This document shows positions 9,152-18,270 of a stretch of 64,000 bases of DNA, piece by piece. The stretch's first letter is position 1, and each line of letters opens with the position of its first letter. The translations under genes were made by a program, and so were the position numbers. This stretch comes from Candidatus Melainabacteria bacterium (GTDB lineage: Bacteria > Cyanobacteriota > Vampirovibrionia > Obscuribacterales > Obscuribacteraceae): contig JADJWK010000002.1 of the NCBI GenBank assembly GCA_016716405.1, positions 558,001-622,000 on the forward strand. Direction: 5' to 3'. Below the pieces are notes generated by a model. That model saw only the letters and a list, made by a program, of their open reading frames with translations. It was not told where the DNA came from and searched no databases.

Positions 9152-10192
9152 TCAATCTTCCTCGCTCAGGTTGAGAAATAGTTGTGATGCCGGTGCCGTC
9201 TTTCCCAGATGCTTGTATGCCAGAGGCGTTGCCATTCTCCCCCTCTGGGTGCGCTTGACGAAGCCCCTCTGAATCAGGAAGGGCTCATAGACGTCTTCCA
9301 GGGTCTCGCTATCTTCACCGATAGTGGCAGCCAGGGTATCGATTCCCACCGGTCCACCGTCGTAACTGTCGATCAGGATCTCGAGCAGCTTCCTGTCCGT
9401 GCTGTCCAGACCCGACTCGTCGACCTGGTAGGAGTCAAGGGCTTCTCTTGCGACCACCCCGGTGATCGATGGCTCTTTCTTGTACTGGCTGTAGTCTCTG
9501 ACCAGCCGCACCAGGCGATTGGCGATCCGGGGCGTGCCTCTTGATCTTCTGGCAATCGCCTCCACTGCCTCCCCGGCGATCTCGAGCTTAAGCAGCCCGG
9601 CAGAGCGAGCCACGATCTCCGAGAGCTCGGCGAGATCGTAGAAATCCAGGCGGCAGGAGAATCCGAAGCGATCCCGAAGAGCCTTGGAGATGCTTCCTGC
9701 TTTTGTGGTGGCGCCCACAAGGGTGAACCTGGGCAGGGGCAGTCTCATGGTTCTGGTGGCATGACCTTTTCCGGAGGTGAGGTCGATCATGAAGTCTTCG
9801 ATAGCCGGATAGAGGAGCTCTTCGGCTATCTTGTTGAGCCTGTGGATCTCGTCGATAAAAAGGACGTCACCCTGCTCGAGCTGGTGCACGAGACCGACTA
9901 TGTCTCGGGGTCGCTCCAGGCTGGGACCTGAGGTCATATGGATCCTGGCCCCCATCTCATGAGCGATCACCCGTGCAATAGTGGTCTTGCCGAGACCGGG
10001 CGGACCGTAGAGAAGTACATGATCCAGGGGGTCTTTTCTTTCCCGGGCTGCCGAGATAGACATGGTCAGCATTTTTTTGAGGTGAGACTGGCCGATGTAC
10101 TCCTTTAGGGTCTCGGGCCGAAGGGCCTGGTCGGACTTCCTGTCCGAGACCGTTTCTATGGAAGACATCACCGAGCCCCTGTCCTGGCCCAT
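9152..10192 (-). CDS. ruvB: Holliday junction branch migration helicase RuvB
   Basis: RuvB is the hexameric AAA+ motor that drives branch migration of Holliday junctions with RuvA. The 346-aa protein has Walker A (YGPPGLGKTTIA), Walker B (LFIDEIHRL), sensor 1 (FTLVGATT) and the arginine-finger region (LRDRFGF), then the C-terminal winged helix (GFVKRTQRGRMATPLAYKHL). The ATG at 10192 is preceded by AAGGAG at 8-nt spacing. An upstream ATG at 10243 lacks such a site. ruvA and ruvC are not in the window. Confidence 0.97.
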   Translation of the reverse strand: MGQDRGSVMSSIETVSDRKSDQALRPETLKEYIGQSHLKKMLTMSISAARERKDPLDHVLLYGPPGLGKTTIARVIAHEMGARIHMTSGPSLERPRDIVGLVHQLEQGDVLFIDEIHRLNKIAEELLYPAIEDFMIDLTSGKGHATRTMRLPLPRFTLVGATTKAGSISKALRDRFGFSCRLDFYDLAELSEIVARSAGLLKLEIAGEAVEAIARRSRGTPRIANRLVRLVRDYSQYKKEPSITGVVAREALDSYQVDESGLDSTDRKLLEILIDSYDGGPVGIDTLAATIGEDSETLEDVYEPFLIQRGFVKRTQRGRMATPLAYKHLGKTAPASQLFLNLSEED

Positions 10193-10328
10193 GCTCAAGG
10201 CTCCTTGATTTAAAGACTGGCTCTGATTCTTGAAGATCGTCATTGCCGTAATTATGACAAAACTAAAATGACGATTGGCGGTCCGTCAGCCGTATGAAAA
10301 AGAATTTGCCTATTCTTCGCATATATAT

Positions 10329-11315
10329 TCAGTACTTCCTGTTCTGCTCCCAGCGCCAGGCTGTTTCGATGATCTTCTCGAGATCGTAGACCGGCTCCCA
10401 GCCCAGAAGCTCCCGGGCTTTGCGATAGTCTGCCACCAGCCTGGCGGGATCACCGGATCGCCTTTCGACAAACTTTCGCCGGATCTCTTTGCCGGTGATT
10501 CGCTCCGCCATATCGACTATCTCCTTGACCGAGGCTCCCACCGAGGTTCCGAGGTTGAGACTGATGCGGAGCGGCTCTGCAAGTATTTTTTCCAGGGCAA
10601 GGCAGTGAGCGTCGGCGAGGTCGTTCACATGGACATAGTCCCTGATGCAGGTACCGTCGGGAGTATCGTAATCGTCGCCGAAAATCGACAGGCTCTCTCG
10701 TTTGCCCAGAGCCGCCTGGAGCACCAGGGGAATGAGATGGGTCTCCGGCTCGTGGCTCTCGCCGATTTCGCCGGATTCGTCGGCACCGGCTGCGTTGAAA
10801 TAGCGGAGGCTCACATAGGACCAGCCGGAAGCTCCGGCCAGGGCTTCCAGTGCCAGCTCCACCATGCGCTTGGTGGTGCCGTAGACATTGATGGGGACCA
10901 GGGGGTGATCCTCGTCGATCGGTATTATTTGCGGCTCTCCGTAATTGGTGCAGCTGGAGGAGAAGATCAGTCGCTTGATTCCGGCTTCGTCCAGGACCTT
11001 AAAAAGTTTCAAGCTTCCGATAACGTTGTTCTCGAAATACTTGAAAGGGCGTGCCTGGGACTCGCCGACATAAGCGCAGGCGGCAAAATGAACGGCTGCG
11101 TCGATTTCCCTTCCGCTGGCGGCTGCAGCCATTGCGGCAGCATCCGCGATGGAGGCGTCGAAAATCTCTACCTGGCTCGATTCAGGCAGGGACTGTCTGT
11201 GCCCCAGGCTGAGGTCGTCCACCGCCACGATGTGGGCGTCCGGAACGCGCTTCAGGAGCCTTCTTACGAAGTGGCTGCCGATATATCCTGCGGCGCCGGT
11301 TACCAGAATCTTCAA
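10329..11315 (-). CDS. galE: UDP-glucose 4-epimerase
   Basis: GalE interconverts UDP-glucose and UDP-galactose for glycan synthesis. The 328-aa protein opens with the NAD-binding GxxGxxG motif (VTGAAGYIGSH), has SSSCTNYG with the catalytic Ser/Thr, the YxxxK motif (YGTTK) and the GalE-type GTCIRDYVHVNDLA segment. The start is a TTG at 11315 preceded by AAGG; no later ATG would keep the beta strand that precedes the nucleotide-binding loop. It is divergent from the pgpH-like gene. Confidence 0.94.
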   Translation of the reverse strand: MKILVTGAAGYIGSHFVRRLLKRVPDAHIVAVDDLSLGHRQSLPESSQVEIFDASIADAAAMAAAASGREIDAAVHFAACAYVGESQARPFKYFENNVIGSLKLFKVLDEAGIKRLIFSSSCTNYGEPQIIPIDEDHPLVPINVYGTTKRMVELALEALAGASGWSYVSLRYFNAAGADESGEIGESHEPETHLIPLVLQAALGKRESLSIFGDDYDTPDGTCIRDYVHVNDLADAHCLALEKILAEPLRISLNLGTSVGASVKEIVDMAERITGKEIRRKFVERRSGDPARLVADYRKARELLGWEPVYDLEKIIETAWRWEQNRKY

Positions 11316-11396
11316 TACAGTGCCTTTATGTATGTATTATGTAGTTTAGAACCATATTTTAGTCCCGAGCAAGTAAGTAATAAAGCTGTATCAACT

Positions 11397-14000
11397 GTGA
11401 GCCCGGATAGAAAATCGGCAACCGAGAGCGGTCAGGGGCGTCTGCCTGTCGAGCCTCATCATGACATTTTTCCGAGCGGTCCGGAATTCCTGGCCTGGCT
11501 GGGAGTCGGGACCGTAGGCATTGTTCTTCTTTTCTTCGCGCTCACCGCCGGGCAGCTCTTCGACCGTGGCATCAAGGCCGGAGACGTGGCGGAGCGCGAT
11601 ATCCTGGCTCCTCACGCCGCATCCGTAATCGATCCCATCGCCACCAAACAGGCGGTGGAGAATGCCAGGCATCTCGTCGTCCCGGTGTTGCAGCGGGACC
11701 GGAGCCGGGACGCGGACACCCTGGCACAGGTGGACGGCACCATGAGGATCGTCCGGCGCCTGCACTCCAAGGGAATCGATCCGATTCCCGAGCTCGAAGA
11801 GACCGTCGGCGTCACCCCTGCCGAGCATCGTTATCTGCTAACCGCCACTGACGAGCTTTTCGACAGGATCGTCTCGGCCCGCGGTGCCGGAGCTGCCGGT
11901 CAGACCGGGGATAAAGACAGGCTCGACGGTCTCGACCGGTCCATTGGCGAGAAGTTCGCCCTGGTCAGAAGCGAGATTGAGACCCAGCCTGGAGGGACCA
12001 GAGGCAGCCGGCGGGCCGCCCTGCGCAGATCAAGACAGCTTGCCGCTTCGATGGATCTGGTGGAGAAGACCCTTCGGGAGCAGCGTCAGAGCTACCGGGA
12101 GCTCGAGCTTACCGACGATCCGAATATGAAATTCAGACTCCTTATCGCTCTCAGCGTGCCCCCGGAGTCGCTTTCGGACTATTACAAGACGACTATGGCA
12201 GCCACGGAGCGTATTCTGAGCCGGTTCGAGCGGTTTCCGGTCAGTGACAAGGGAGTCTGGGCCGACACGGTTTACGAGTTCCTTCCGGACTCATGGGGTG
12301 TAACCCTGCGCCGGACCACTGCCAGGGTAGTGAGCCAGTATCTCGAGCCCAATCTTGCGGTGGACCCCCTTGCCACCAAGCGCAAGGCCGACCTGGCTGT
12401 GCGGGAGATCAAGCCGGTCACGATCGATTACGAAGAAGGACAGATTCTGGTTCGCAAAGGCCAGAAGATATCCGAAGAGATCGCCCAGACTCTTCAGGCT
12501 CTCAACGTGTCACGGGTGAACAGCCTTCCTCTCATGGTAGTGCTCGGATTCTCCCTGGTCTCGGCGGTGGTCTGCTCGGCTCTCTTCCTCCTGCATTTCG
12601 AGCCCCGGCACTTCTTCTCGGCGAACTCAATCGGTCTTATCTACACGGTCCTGATCGTCGCCTGCTCGGCTGCCTCGGTCATTGGTCAGACCTATCCCCA
12701 GTTCGTCCCGATTGCCGGCGCGGCGCTCACTCTGACGATTTTCTTCGGTCGCCGGGTGGCTCTGGTCTTGATTTTCCCCCTGCTTGTGCTGATTGCGGTG
12801 GACAGGCTTGTCGGTGGCAGCCATGCCATTGCCTTGCTCTGCGCTTCTCTGGCAGCGGTGCTCGGTTATTCGCGAGACCGCAAGTCTCTCATGTTTACCG
12901 GGCTAGTCATAGGACTCGCCCAGGCCGGCGGTTTCTTCCTCGCATATGCCATGGCCAAACTCCTGCCGTTCTTGAGCCTGGGCTCGACACCATGGCTGGT
13001 GCTGGCACCGCATGTTTCGCTTCCGTCTTTCAACAATCTCGGACAGGCGGTAGGCATGGAGTTCGCCGGCGGTCTCTCGTCGTCGATCATCGCCATCGGC
13101 TCTCTGCCGTTTCTCGAGAACATCTTCGGTCTGGTCACGCCTTTCCGCCTTGCGGAGCTCGCAGAAGCCGATCAGCCGCTCCTCCGCCAGCTCGAAGAGA
13201 AGGCACCGGGAACCTACCAGCACAGCCTCGCGGTTGCCAACCTTGCCGAGGCCGGCGCCAAGGCGATCATGGTCGACGTCAAGCTGGTGAGAGCCGGCGC
13301 GCTCTACCACGATGTCGGCAAAATGGTCCGTCCCAGGTTTTTCATCGAGAATCAGCTCGGTGCCGTCAACCCGCACGATTCGATGTCGCCTGAGGACAGT
13401 CGCGATCGAGTTCTTGCCCATGTAACAGACGGACTGGAGCTGGCGCGCAAATATTCGCTTCCCAAAGCCGTGAGCGACTTCATCCCCATGCACCAGGGAA
13501 CTACCCTGATGGCTTATTTCTATCACAAGGCCTGCGAGCGGGACGGGCGTGACAATGTCGACGCTCTCTTCTATCGCTATCCCGGACCCAAGCCATCCTC
13601 AAAGGAGACCGCCATCGTGATGCTCGCCGATGTCAGCGAGGCCGTCACTCACAGCATGAAGGACCCCAGCGAGGAGGAAGTGGAGGCTGCCCTGACCAAA
13701 GTCTTCCAGGCTCGTTGGGACGATGGGCAGTTCTCGGAGTCCGGTCTGACTTATGACGAGCTTCAGCGCGTCAACCTGGCTTTCGTTCGAGTCTGGCGTA
13801 CCCTTCACCATGAGCGTCTCAAGTATCCTTCCACCACCACCGGCAAAATGCCGGTGCCGCCTGAAGTGGAGAAGACGCCTCCTGAGAAGCAAGGACCGGA
13901 GGCAGAGAAGCCAAAAACCGAAGTGAGAGCCGGCATCACTGCCAGTGATACCGTAGAGCACGAGTCCGAAGGAGTCAAACGCGGCGAGAGCTGTTCTTAG
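11397..14000 (+). CDS. 7TM-HD family phosphohydrolase (PgpH type)
   Basis: PgpH-type proteins are membrane phosphohydrolases, and several degrade the second messenger c-di-AMP. This protein has one N-terminal membrane segment (about 36-53), a large extracytoplasmic 7TMR-HDED-like domain, a cluster of about seven membrane helices and a C-terminal HD domain with H609, H638-D639 (ALYHDVGKM) and MHQGTT. The C-terminal 60 residues are low-complexity. The window also encodes the c-di-AMP synthase CdaA, so both halves of that pathway may be present. The GTG at 11397 is my preferred start (867 aa) because the stretch before it is AT-rich and promoter-like; an ATG at 11328 would add 23 residues. Confidence 0.9.
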   Translation: MSPDRKSATESGQGRLPVEPHHDIFPSGPEFLAWLGVGTVGIVLLFFALTAGQLFDRGIKAGDVAERDILAPHAASVIDPIATKQAVENARHLVVPVLQRDRSRDADTLAQVDGTMRIVRRLHSKGIDPIPELEETVGVTPAEHRYLLTATDELFDRIVSARGAGAAGQTGDKDRLDGLDRSIGEKFALVRSEIETQPGGTRGSRRAALRRSRQLAASMDLVEKTLREQRQSYRELELTDDPNMKFRLLIALSVPPESLSDYYKTTMAATERILSRFERFPVSDKGVWADTVYEFLPDSWGVTLRRTTARVVSQYLEPNLAVDPLATKRKADLAVREIKPVTIDYEEGQILVRKGQKISEEIAQTLQALNVSRVNSLPLMVVLGFSLVSAVVCSALFLLHFEPRHFFSANSIGLIYTVLIVACSAASVIGQTYPQFVPIAGAALTLTIFFGRRVALVLIFPLLVLIAVDRLVGGSHAIALLCASLAAVLGYSRDRKSLMFTGLVIGLAQAGGFFLAYAMAKLLPFLSLGSTPWLVLAPHVSLPSFNNLGQAVGMEFAGGLSSSIIAIGSLPFLENIFGLVTPFRLAELAEADQPLLRQLEEKAPGTYQHSLAVANLAEAGAKAIMVDVKLVRAGALYHDVGKMVRPRFFIENQLGAVNPHDSMSPEDSRDRVLAHVTDGLELARKYSLPKAVSDFIPMHQGTTLMAYFYHKACERDGRDNVDALFYRYPGPKPSSKETAIVMLADVSEAVTHSMKDPSEEEVEAALTKVFQARWDDGQFSESGLTYDELQRVNLAFVRVWRTLHHERLKYPSTTTGKMPVPPEVEKTPPEKQGPEAEKPKTEVRAGITASDTVEHESEGVKRGESCS

Positions 14001-14039
14001 CAGTGTTTTTTCATACTCGACTCGCCTTCTACTTCTCTT

Positions 14040-15269
14040 CTACTCGGCTCCGGTCTCCCGATCGCGCAGTCGGGTCCTGTTGGTGACGCCGGTCATATAG
14101 AGTGTGTGCTCGATGTCGCTTGCCGAGCGGGCCGAAAAGTCCATGCTCACGATTGCTTTCTCCTGGGTGATCACCTTTCTGTCCACCAGGTCTACGGCGC
14201 GCAGGGCCGAATAGAGGATCTCTTCCTTCACCACGGCTTGGGCCAGGAGCTCCTTGACCACAGGGGCAATCTGGTTGTAGTTGACCTGCAGGCGCTCCTG
14301 AACGCTTTCGGGAACTCGCGATTTCTCGAGGATCCCGCTTGCAGCCAGGAGAGTGATCAGATCCCTGGCTTTGTTCTCTCGGCTCTTGTAGGTCGCCACC
14401 TCCGCCATGGCCTGCACCACCGAAATCCCCCTGGTCTTGATCTCGCCCAGGCTGGCGAAGGCCTCTTCGACGGTTAGAGTTTCGTTGTCGAGACACTCTT
14501 GCAGGATCACAGCTTTCTCGACGAGTTGCCTGCCGATGCTGGTGGACTTGATCAGGGCCTCGCCCAGGCAGCAGGCATTGACCACCGAATCGACGAGGCA
14601 CTGCCTGATCTGTCTTTCGGGGAGGATCTTTGCCTCGAAGAGAAAATCTCCCAGCAGGGGAGCGTTCTTCAGGGGCATGAAGCGATAGCCCCGATTGACC
14701 TCGAGCTGCATCAATTGTTTCTCTCGGTCCCGGGCGAAGCGCAGGGACTTGATTCCCTGGTCGCGGATCACCTGACCCCGTCTCACCAGTTGCTGGATGA
14801 TCAGGGTGCGAGCCACCAGGACCTGGGAGACATAGCCCCGGTGGCAGACTATATGGCCCAGGGGAAGCGAGGTCTTCTGATTGGCCTCGAGACACTCGGA
14901 AAGAATGTTCGGGCTGATCACGCCGCTGTCGAGCAAAAGCTGCCCGAGCTTATTGGTGTCCTTGTCTTCCGGCTGGATTATGCCGGTATCCTCGAAGCCT
15001 TCGTCCAGGGAGAGATTTCTCTGATGGCAGGCTTTCAAGACCGAAACCGCCTCATCCAGCCCGAGAAGACCGTCATTGACCATGAACTGGAGGTCGAGAG
15101 CGACGCGCAACTGGCTGTCGTTGAGATAGCCCGAAACCACCAGGACCTTGCCCAGGGGCAGTCCCTGAGCCTCGAAATTGCCCAGGGCTTCCTGAATATA
15201 ACCCGATGAAATTATCTCTGCTTTGAGGAGCAGATCGCCTATCCTGACATGCTCGATGGTTTGCGACAC
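14040..15269 (-). CDS. Protein of repeated MshEN/GspE-N-like domains
   Basis: This 409-aa protein is built from about four divergent repeats of 90-100 residues (starting near 8, 105, 200 and 295). Each opens with a pattern like LGDLLLKAEIISSGYIQEAL, then LPLGKVLVVSGYLNDSQL, then a helical part ending near LDE. The first half of the unit resembles the MshEN/T2SSE N-terminal domain, which in other proteins can bind c-di-GMP. The same unit forms the C-terminus of the kinase at 48528-49946. There is no signal peptide or membrane segment. The GTG start overlaps the rsmD stop by one base and sits behind GGGAG, so translation is probably coupled to rsmD. The exact function is unknown. Confidence 0.7.
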   Translation of the reverse strand: MSQTIEHVRIGDLLLKAEIISSGYIQEALGNFEAQGLPLGKVLVVSGYLNDSQLRVALDLQFMVNDGLLGLDEAVSVLKACHQRNLSLDEGFEDTGIIQPEDKDTNKLGQLLLDSGVISPNILSECLEANQKTSLPLGHIVCHRGYVSQVLVARTLIIQQLVRRGQVIRDQGIKSLRFARDREKQLMQLEVNRGYRFMPLKNAPLLGDFLFEAKILPERQIRQCLVDSVVNACCLGEALIKSTSIGRQLVEKAVILQECLDNETLTVEEAFASLGEIKTRGISVVQAMAEVATYKSRENKARDLITLLAASGILEKSRVPESVQERLQVNYNQIAPVVKELLAQAVVKEEILYSALRAVDLVDRKVITQEKAIVSMDFSARSASDIEHTLYMTGVTNRTRLRDRETGAE

Positions 15270-15841
15270 TATTCTCTCCCGCTCTGGAACTCGAAAAACG
15301 ACACGCTCGACTGTCCGTAGTCTCGCCGGTCAGTCAGCTCGAACAGCTCGAAATCCGACTGCTCGACTTCGAGATCTACCATTTTGGCATGCTCGACCAT
15401 GAGGATTCCACTTGTGCGTAGAATCCTCCGGCGGCTCAGAATCGGCAGGATGCTCCGGCAAAGAGGGCTCTGATAGGGCGGATCGGCAAAGATTATATCG
15501 AAGCTGTCTTCGGGGAGCTGTTTGAGGATTTTACGGGCATCACCGATTATCACGTCGGCTCTATCCGAGTATTTGAGAGTTTCCAGGTTTATCTCCAGGT
15601 CCCCGGCCAGACGGCTGGCAATCTCGATGGCGGTGAGGGCTCGGGCTCCCCGGCTCAGTGCTTCGATACCCATGATGCCGCTGCCGGCGCAAATGTCGAG
15701 AAAACTGGCATCCACCACCCGCGTTCCGAGAATATTGAAGATTGCCTGACGAATCTTCGAGGATGTCGGTCTAGCCTCTCTTCCTTTCGGACTCGAAACG
15801 ACGCGACCGCGCGCCTCTCCGCCTGTTACTCTGAGTGTCAT
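15269..15841 (-). CDS. rsmD: 16S rRNA (guanine966-N2)-methyltransferase RsmD
   Basis: RsmD methylates G966 of 16S rRNA. The 190-aa protein has the family start (RVTGGEARGR), PTSSKIRQAIFNIL, the SAM-binding loop LDICAGSGIMGIEALSRGA and the catalytic DPPY motif. Its length is normal for the family. It is the first gene of a two-gene unit with the MshEN-like protein. Confidence 0.95.
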   Translation of the reverse strand: MTLRVTGGEARGRVVSSPKGREARPTSSKIRQAIFNILGTRVVDASFLDICAGSGIMGIEALSRGARALTAIEIASRLAGDLEINLETLKYSDRADVIIGDARKILKQLPEDSFDIIFADPPYQSPLCRSILPILSRRRILRTSGILMVEHAKMVDLEVEQSDFELFELTDRRDYGQSSVSFFEFQSGRE

Positions 15842-15980
15842 GGGTTCCGCTCGGGGACGCCGCTTAACAGATGGCTAGCTTACTACAGAATTGAGCGCCG
15901 GTTGTAGTAACATGGTTCTTTCAACATGGTGTTATCCGGCGCCTTCCGTTTCCAGTATCGGAGGTGCCGAGAGCAGGCGA

Positions 15981-16751
15981 ATGAAACCGAGACGAATCGC
16001 AAGAAAGCTGGCCCTTATCGTGCTTGGCCAGCTCCCCCGGGAGCCCGAAGCTCTCAATGAGATGGCCATCGAGGATCTGGTCGCCAGGTCGCTCCACAGC
16101 CTCACCGAGCACGCTCGCCAGCTGCTCTCCGATGCGGAAGGGGAGCTCAGGACCGTCACCAGCGAAATCGTCGATTTCGAGGTGGACCACCCTGATAATG
16201 CCCAGCGTGTCGAAGAGCTCAAAGAGGTTCCGGTAACCACGGTGTTTCTTCGCAGGCAGGTGGAGAGGATAGACCGAGCTCTGGCGCTGCTCTCGGAGTC
16301 CCTCGATCTGCCCGAGCTGGCCCTTCATGCTGGAAAATCGAGCATTGTCACTACCTGCTCCAAATGCCACGCCTCGAGCACGGTGCTCATCAACCGGGCC
16401 GATCGCTCGGAGGTGAGGCAGTTCGCCCTGCAATTGCTGAACACTTATCTCAAGAATCGAGGCAAAGTCGAGGATCTGGTCAAGAAAGTGAAGTCCAAGT
16501 GGCGGCCTGAGCGGATGATGAGCATCGATCGGGATATTCTGCGGCTCGGCTGCACCGAGCTCTATTTCCTGTCTGAGATCCCTGTGCGGGTGGCGGTGAA
16601 TGAGGCTGTGGAGCTCTGTCACGAGTTCGCCGATCAGAAGGCTGCCAGATTCATCAACGGCGTGCTTGCCGATCTCGTGGAAGACGCCAGTTACTTCCGC
16701 GAAACCGGAGAGCACAAGACCCCGACCGAGTCAGAAGAGCCGGTCGCCTGA
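15981..16751 (+). CDS. nusB: Transcription antitermination factor NusB (cyanobacterial type)
   Basis: NusB binds BoxA RNA with NusE (S10) in rRNA antitermination. The C-terminal half (about 140-245) is canonical: MSIDRDILRLGCTEL, then VAVNEAVELCHEF and RFINGVLADL. The start MKPRRIARKLALIVLGQLP and the long helical N-terminal half match cyanobacterial NusB. Between the halves is an insertion carrying C126 and C129 (TCSKCHASS), a possible metal-binding knuckle I do not know from other NusB proteins. The ATG at 15981 fits the family; an upstream extension to 15891 does not look conserved. ftsY follows after 35 bp. Confidence 0.93.
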   Translation: MKPRRIARKLALIVLGQLPREPEALNEMAIEDLVARSLHSLTEHARQLLSDAEGELRTVTSEIVDFEVDHPDNAQRVEELKEVPVTTVFLRRQVERIDRALALLSESLDLPELALHAGKSSIVTTCSKCHASSTVLINRADRSEVRQFALQLLNTYLKNRGKVEDLVKKVKSKWRPERMMSIDRDILRLGCTELYFLSEIPVRVAVNEAVELCHEFADQKAARFINGVLADLVEDASYFRETGEHKTPTESEEPVA

Positions 16752-16786
16752 TTCTCGAAAGCCAATGACGGAGCGGAGACGACAGC

Positions 16787-18253
16787 ATGAGTGAAGAAGG
16801 TGAGAAAAAAGGCTGGTGGGGATCCACAGTCGGCAAGCTGAAATCAGCTCTGGCTAAAACCAAGTCTGCGATTCAGGAATCGGTTGGCGGTCCGGAGGAA
16901 GTTCTGGAGGAAGCACTGGAGCAGCCAGAACAGTCGATTGCCCCGGAGCAGAGCCTCCCGGAATCAGTGAGCTTCGCACCGGATATGGTGAAGGTCCGGT
17001 CTCAGGACACGACTCAGTCTTCAAGCCCGGCTTTCTCGCCTGCAGAGTACAGGAGCCCGGATCAGGTGACGGAGCAATCTCCGGTGCGAGATCCGAGTCA
17101 TGCAAGCGATCAAGTTCCGAGTCGAGTTTCCGATCAAGTTTCGAGTCGAGTTCCCGATCAAGTCTCGAGTCGAGTTCCCGATCAAGTCTCGAGTCGAGTT
17201 CCCGATCAAGTCTCGAGTCGAGTTCCCGATCAAGTCTCGAGTCGAGTTCCCGATCAAGTCTCGAGTCAAGTTCCTGATCAAGCTTCTGATCCAGTTGCTG
17301 ATCAAGTTGCTGATCAAGTTTCTGGTCACGTTGCTGGTCAGGTTTCGACTGCCGGCCAGACCCGCGAACCAGTACCGAAGGCCTTGGCGACTATACCGGC
17401 ACGACCTGAGAAACATGAGCCCCAGCGCTTGATTGCAATCGACGAGGACTATCTGGAAAACCTCGAGGAAAAGTTGATCAAGGCTGATATCGGTCTGGAG
17501 AACGCCGAGACCGTGGTCAATCATCTGAAAGCCAGGGTCAAGGGTGAAAACTGGAGCCCGCAGCAGGTGATGGATTTCCTCAAGAGCGAATTCGCCGGTA
17601 TTCTCAAATCGGCTCCTTCCTCGAAGGTCGAATACAAACCTGGCTCGGTGAACATCTATTTGATAGTCGGGGTGAACGGCACCGGCAAGACCACCAGTAT
17701 CGGCAAGCTTTGCTGGCGCTTCAAGAAAGAGGGCAAACGTGTCCTCATGGCTGCCGGTGATACGTTCAGGGCGGCTGCCGAGTCCCAGCTCGAGATCTGG
17801 TCGCAGCGCGCCGGTGTCGATATCGTCAGGCTCGAGGACGGCTCGGACCCCGGCGCCGTGGTCTTCAAGGCAATCGCCCGTGCGCGTGAAGAGAATTACG
17901 ATTGTCTCGTGATCGACACTGCCGGCCGGCTGCACAACAAGACAGACCTCATGAACGAGCTCAGGAAAATCCGTTCGGTCATCGATAAGCATGGCGCTGG
18001 ACTCCCTCTCGAGTCTCTGCTCGTCCTCGACGCTTCCACCGGGCAGAATGGCTTGCAGCAAGCACGCGTATTCACCGAGGTCTGCTCTCTGACCGGGGTA
18101 GTCCTGACCAAACTGGATGGCACCGCCAAAGGTGGCATCGTCTTCAGCATTGCCCGCGACCTCAAGATACCGGTGAAGCTCATAGGGCTCGGCGAGCAGA
18201 TCGATGATCTCCGCGATTTCGAGCCGGAGCTCTTCGTGGAAGCATTGTTCTGA
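16787..18253 (+). CDS. ftsY: Signal recognition particle receptor FtsY
   Basis: FtsY is the membrane-associated SRP receptor GTPase that delivers ribosome-nascent-chain complexes to the translocon. The N-terminal region (1-200) is an acidic, low-complexity A-domain containing an 8-residue tandem repeat. The NG domain (about 210-488) has the P-loop GVNGTGKTTSIGKL, DTAGRL, TKLDGTAKGG and the C-terminal GLGEQIDDLRDFEPELFV motif. The ATG follows a gap after nusB, in a cyanobacteria-like nusB-ftsY arrangement. Confidence 0.96.
   Translation: MSEEGEKKGWWGSTVGKLKSALAKTKSAIQESVGGPEEVLEEALEQPEQSIAPEQSLPESVSFAPDMVKVRSQDTTQSSSPAFSPAEYRSPDQVTEQSPVRDPSHASDQVPSRVSDQVSSRVPDQVSSRVPDQVSSRVPDQVSSRVPDQVSSRVPDQVSSQVPDQASDPVADQVADQVSGHVAGQVSTAGQTREPVPKALATIPARPEKHEPQRLIAIDEDYLENLEEKLIKADIGLENAETVVNHLKARVKGENWSPQQVMDFLKSEFAGILKSAPSSKVEYKPGSVNIYLIVGVNGTGKTTSIGKLCWRFKKEGKRVLMAAGDTFRAAAESQLEIWSQRAGVDIVRLEDGSDPGAVVFKAIARAREENYDCLVIDTAGRLHNKTDLMNELRKIRSVIDKHGAGLPLESLLVLDASTGQNGLQQARVFTEVCSLTGVVLTKLDGTAKGGIVFSIARDLKIPVKLIGLGEQIDDLRDFEPELFVEALF
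17114..17281 (+). repeat. 24-bp tandem repeat inside ftsY
   Basis: Seven 24-bp units, several identical, each contain GAGTCGAGTTCCCGATCAAG or a close variant and encode VSSRVPDQ. Degenerate units (SDPVADQVADQ) continue to about 17330. The array lies in the linker before the GTPase domain and keeps frame, so copy number can change without breaking the protein. It is not a CRISPR array: there are no spacers. Confidence 0.9.
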
Positions 18254-18270
18254 GGCTCTGAAAGGTTAAT

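Noticed and set aside
10275..11396. N-terminal extension of the pgpH-like gene by up to 374 residues
   Set aside because: The extension lies antisense to galE, and its translation has no similarity to the 7TM-HD family, which starts just before the first membrane helix.
17114..17330. Regular repeats that might be a CRISPR array
   Set aside because: The units are contiguous 24-mers without spacers, in frame within ftsY.
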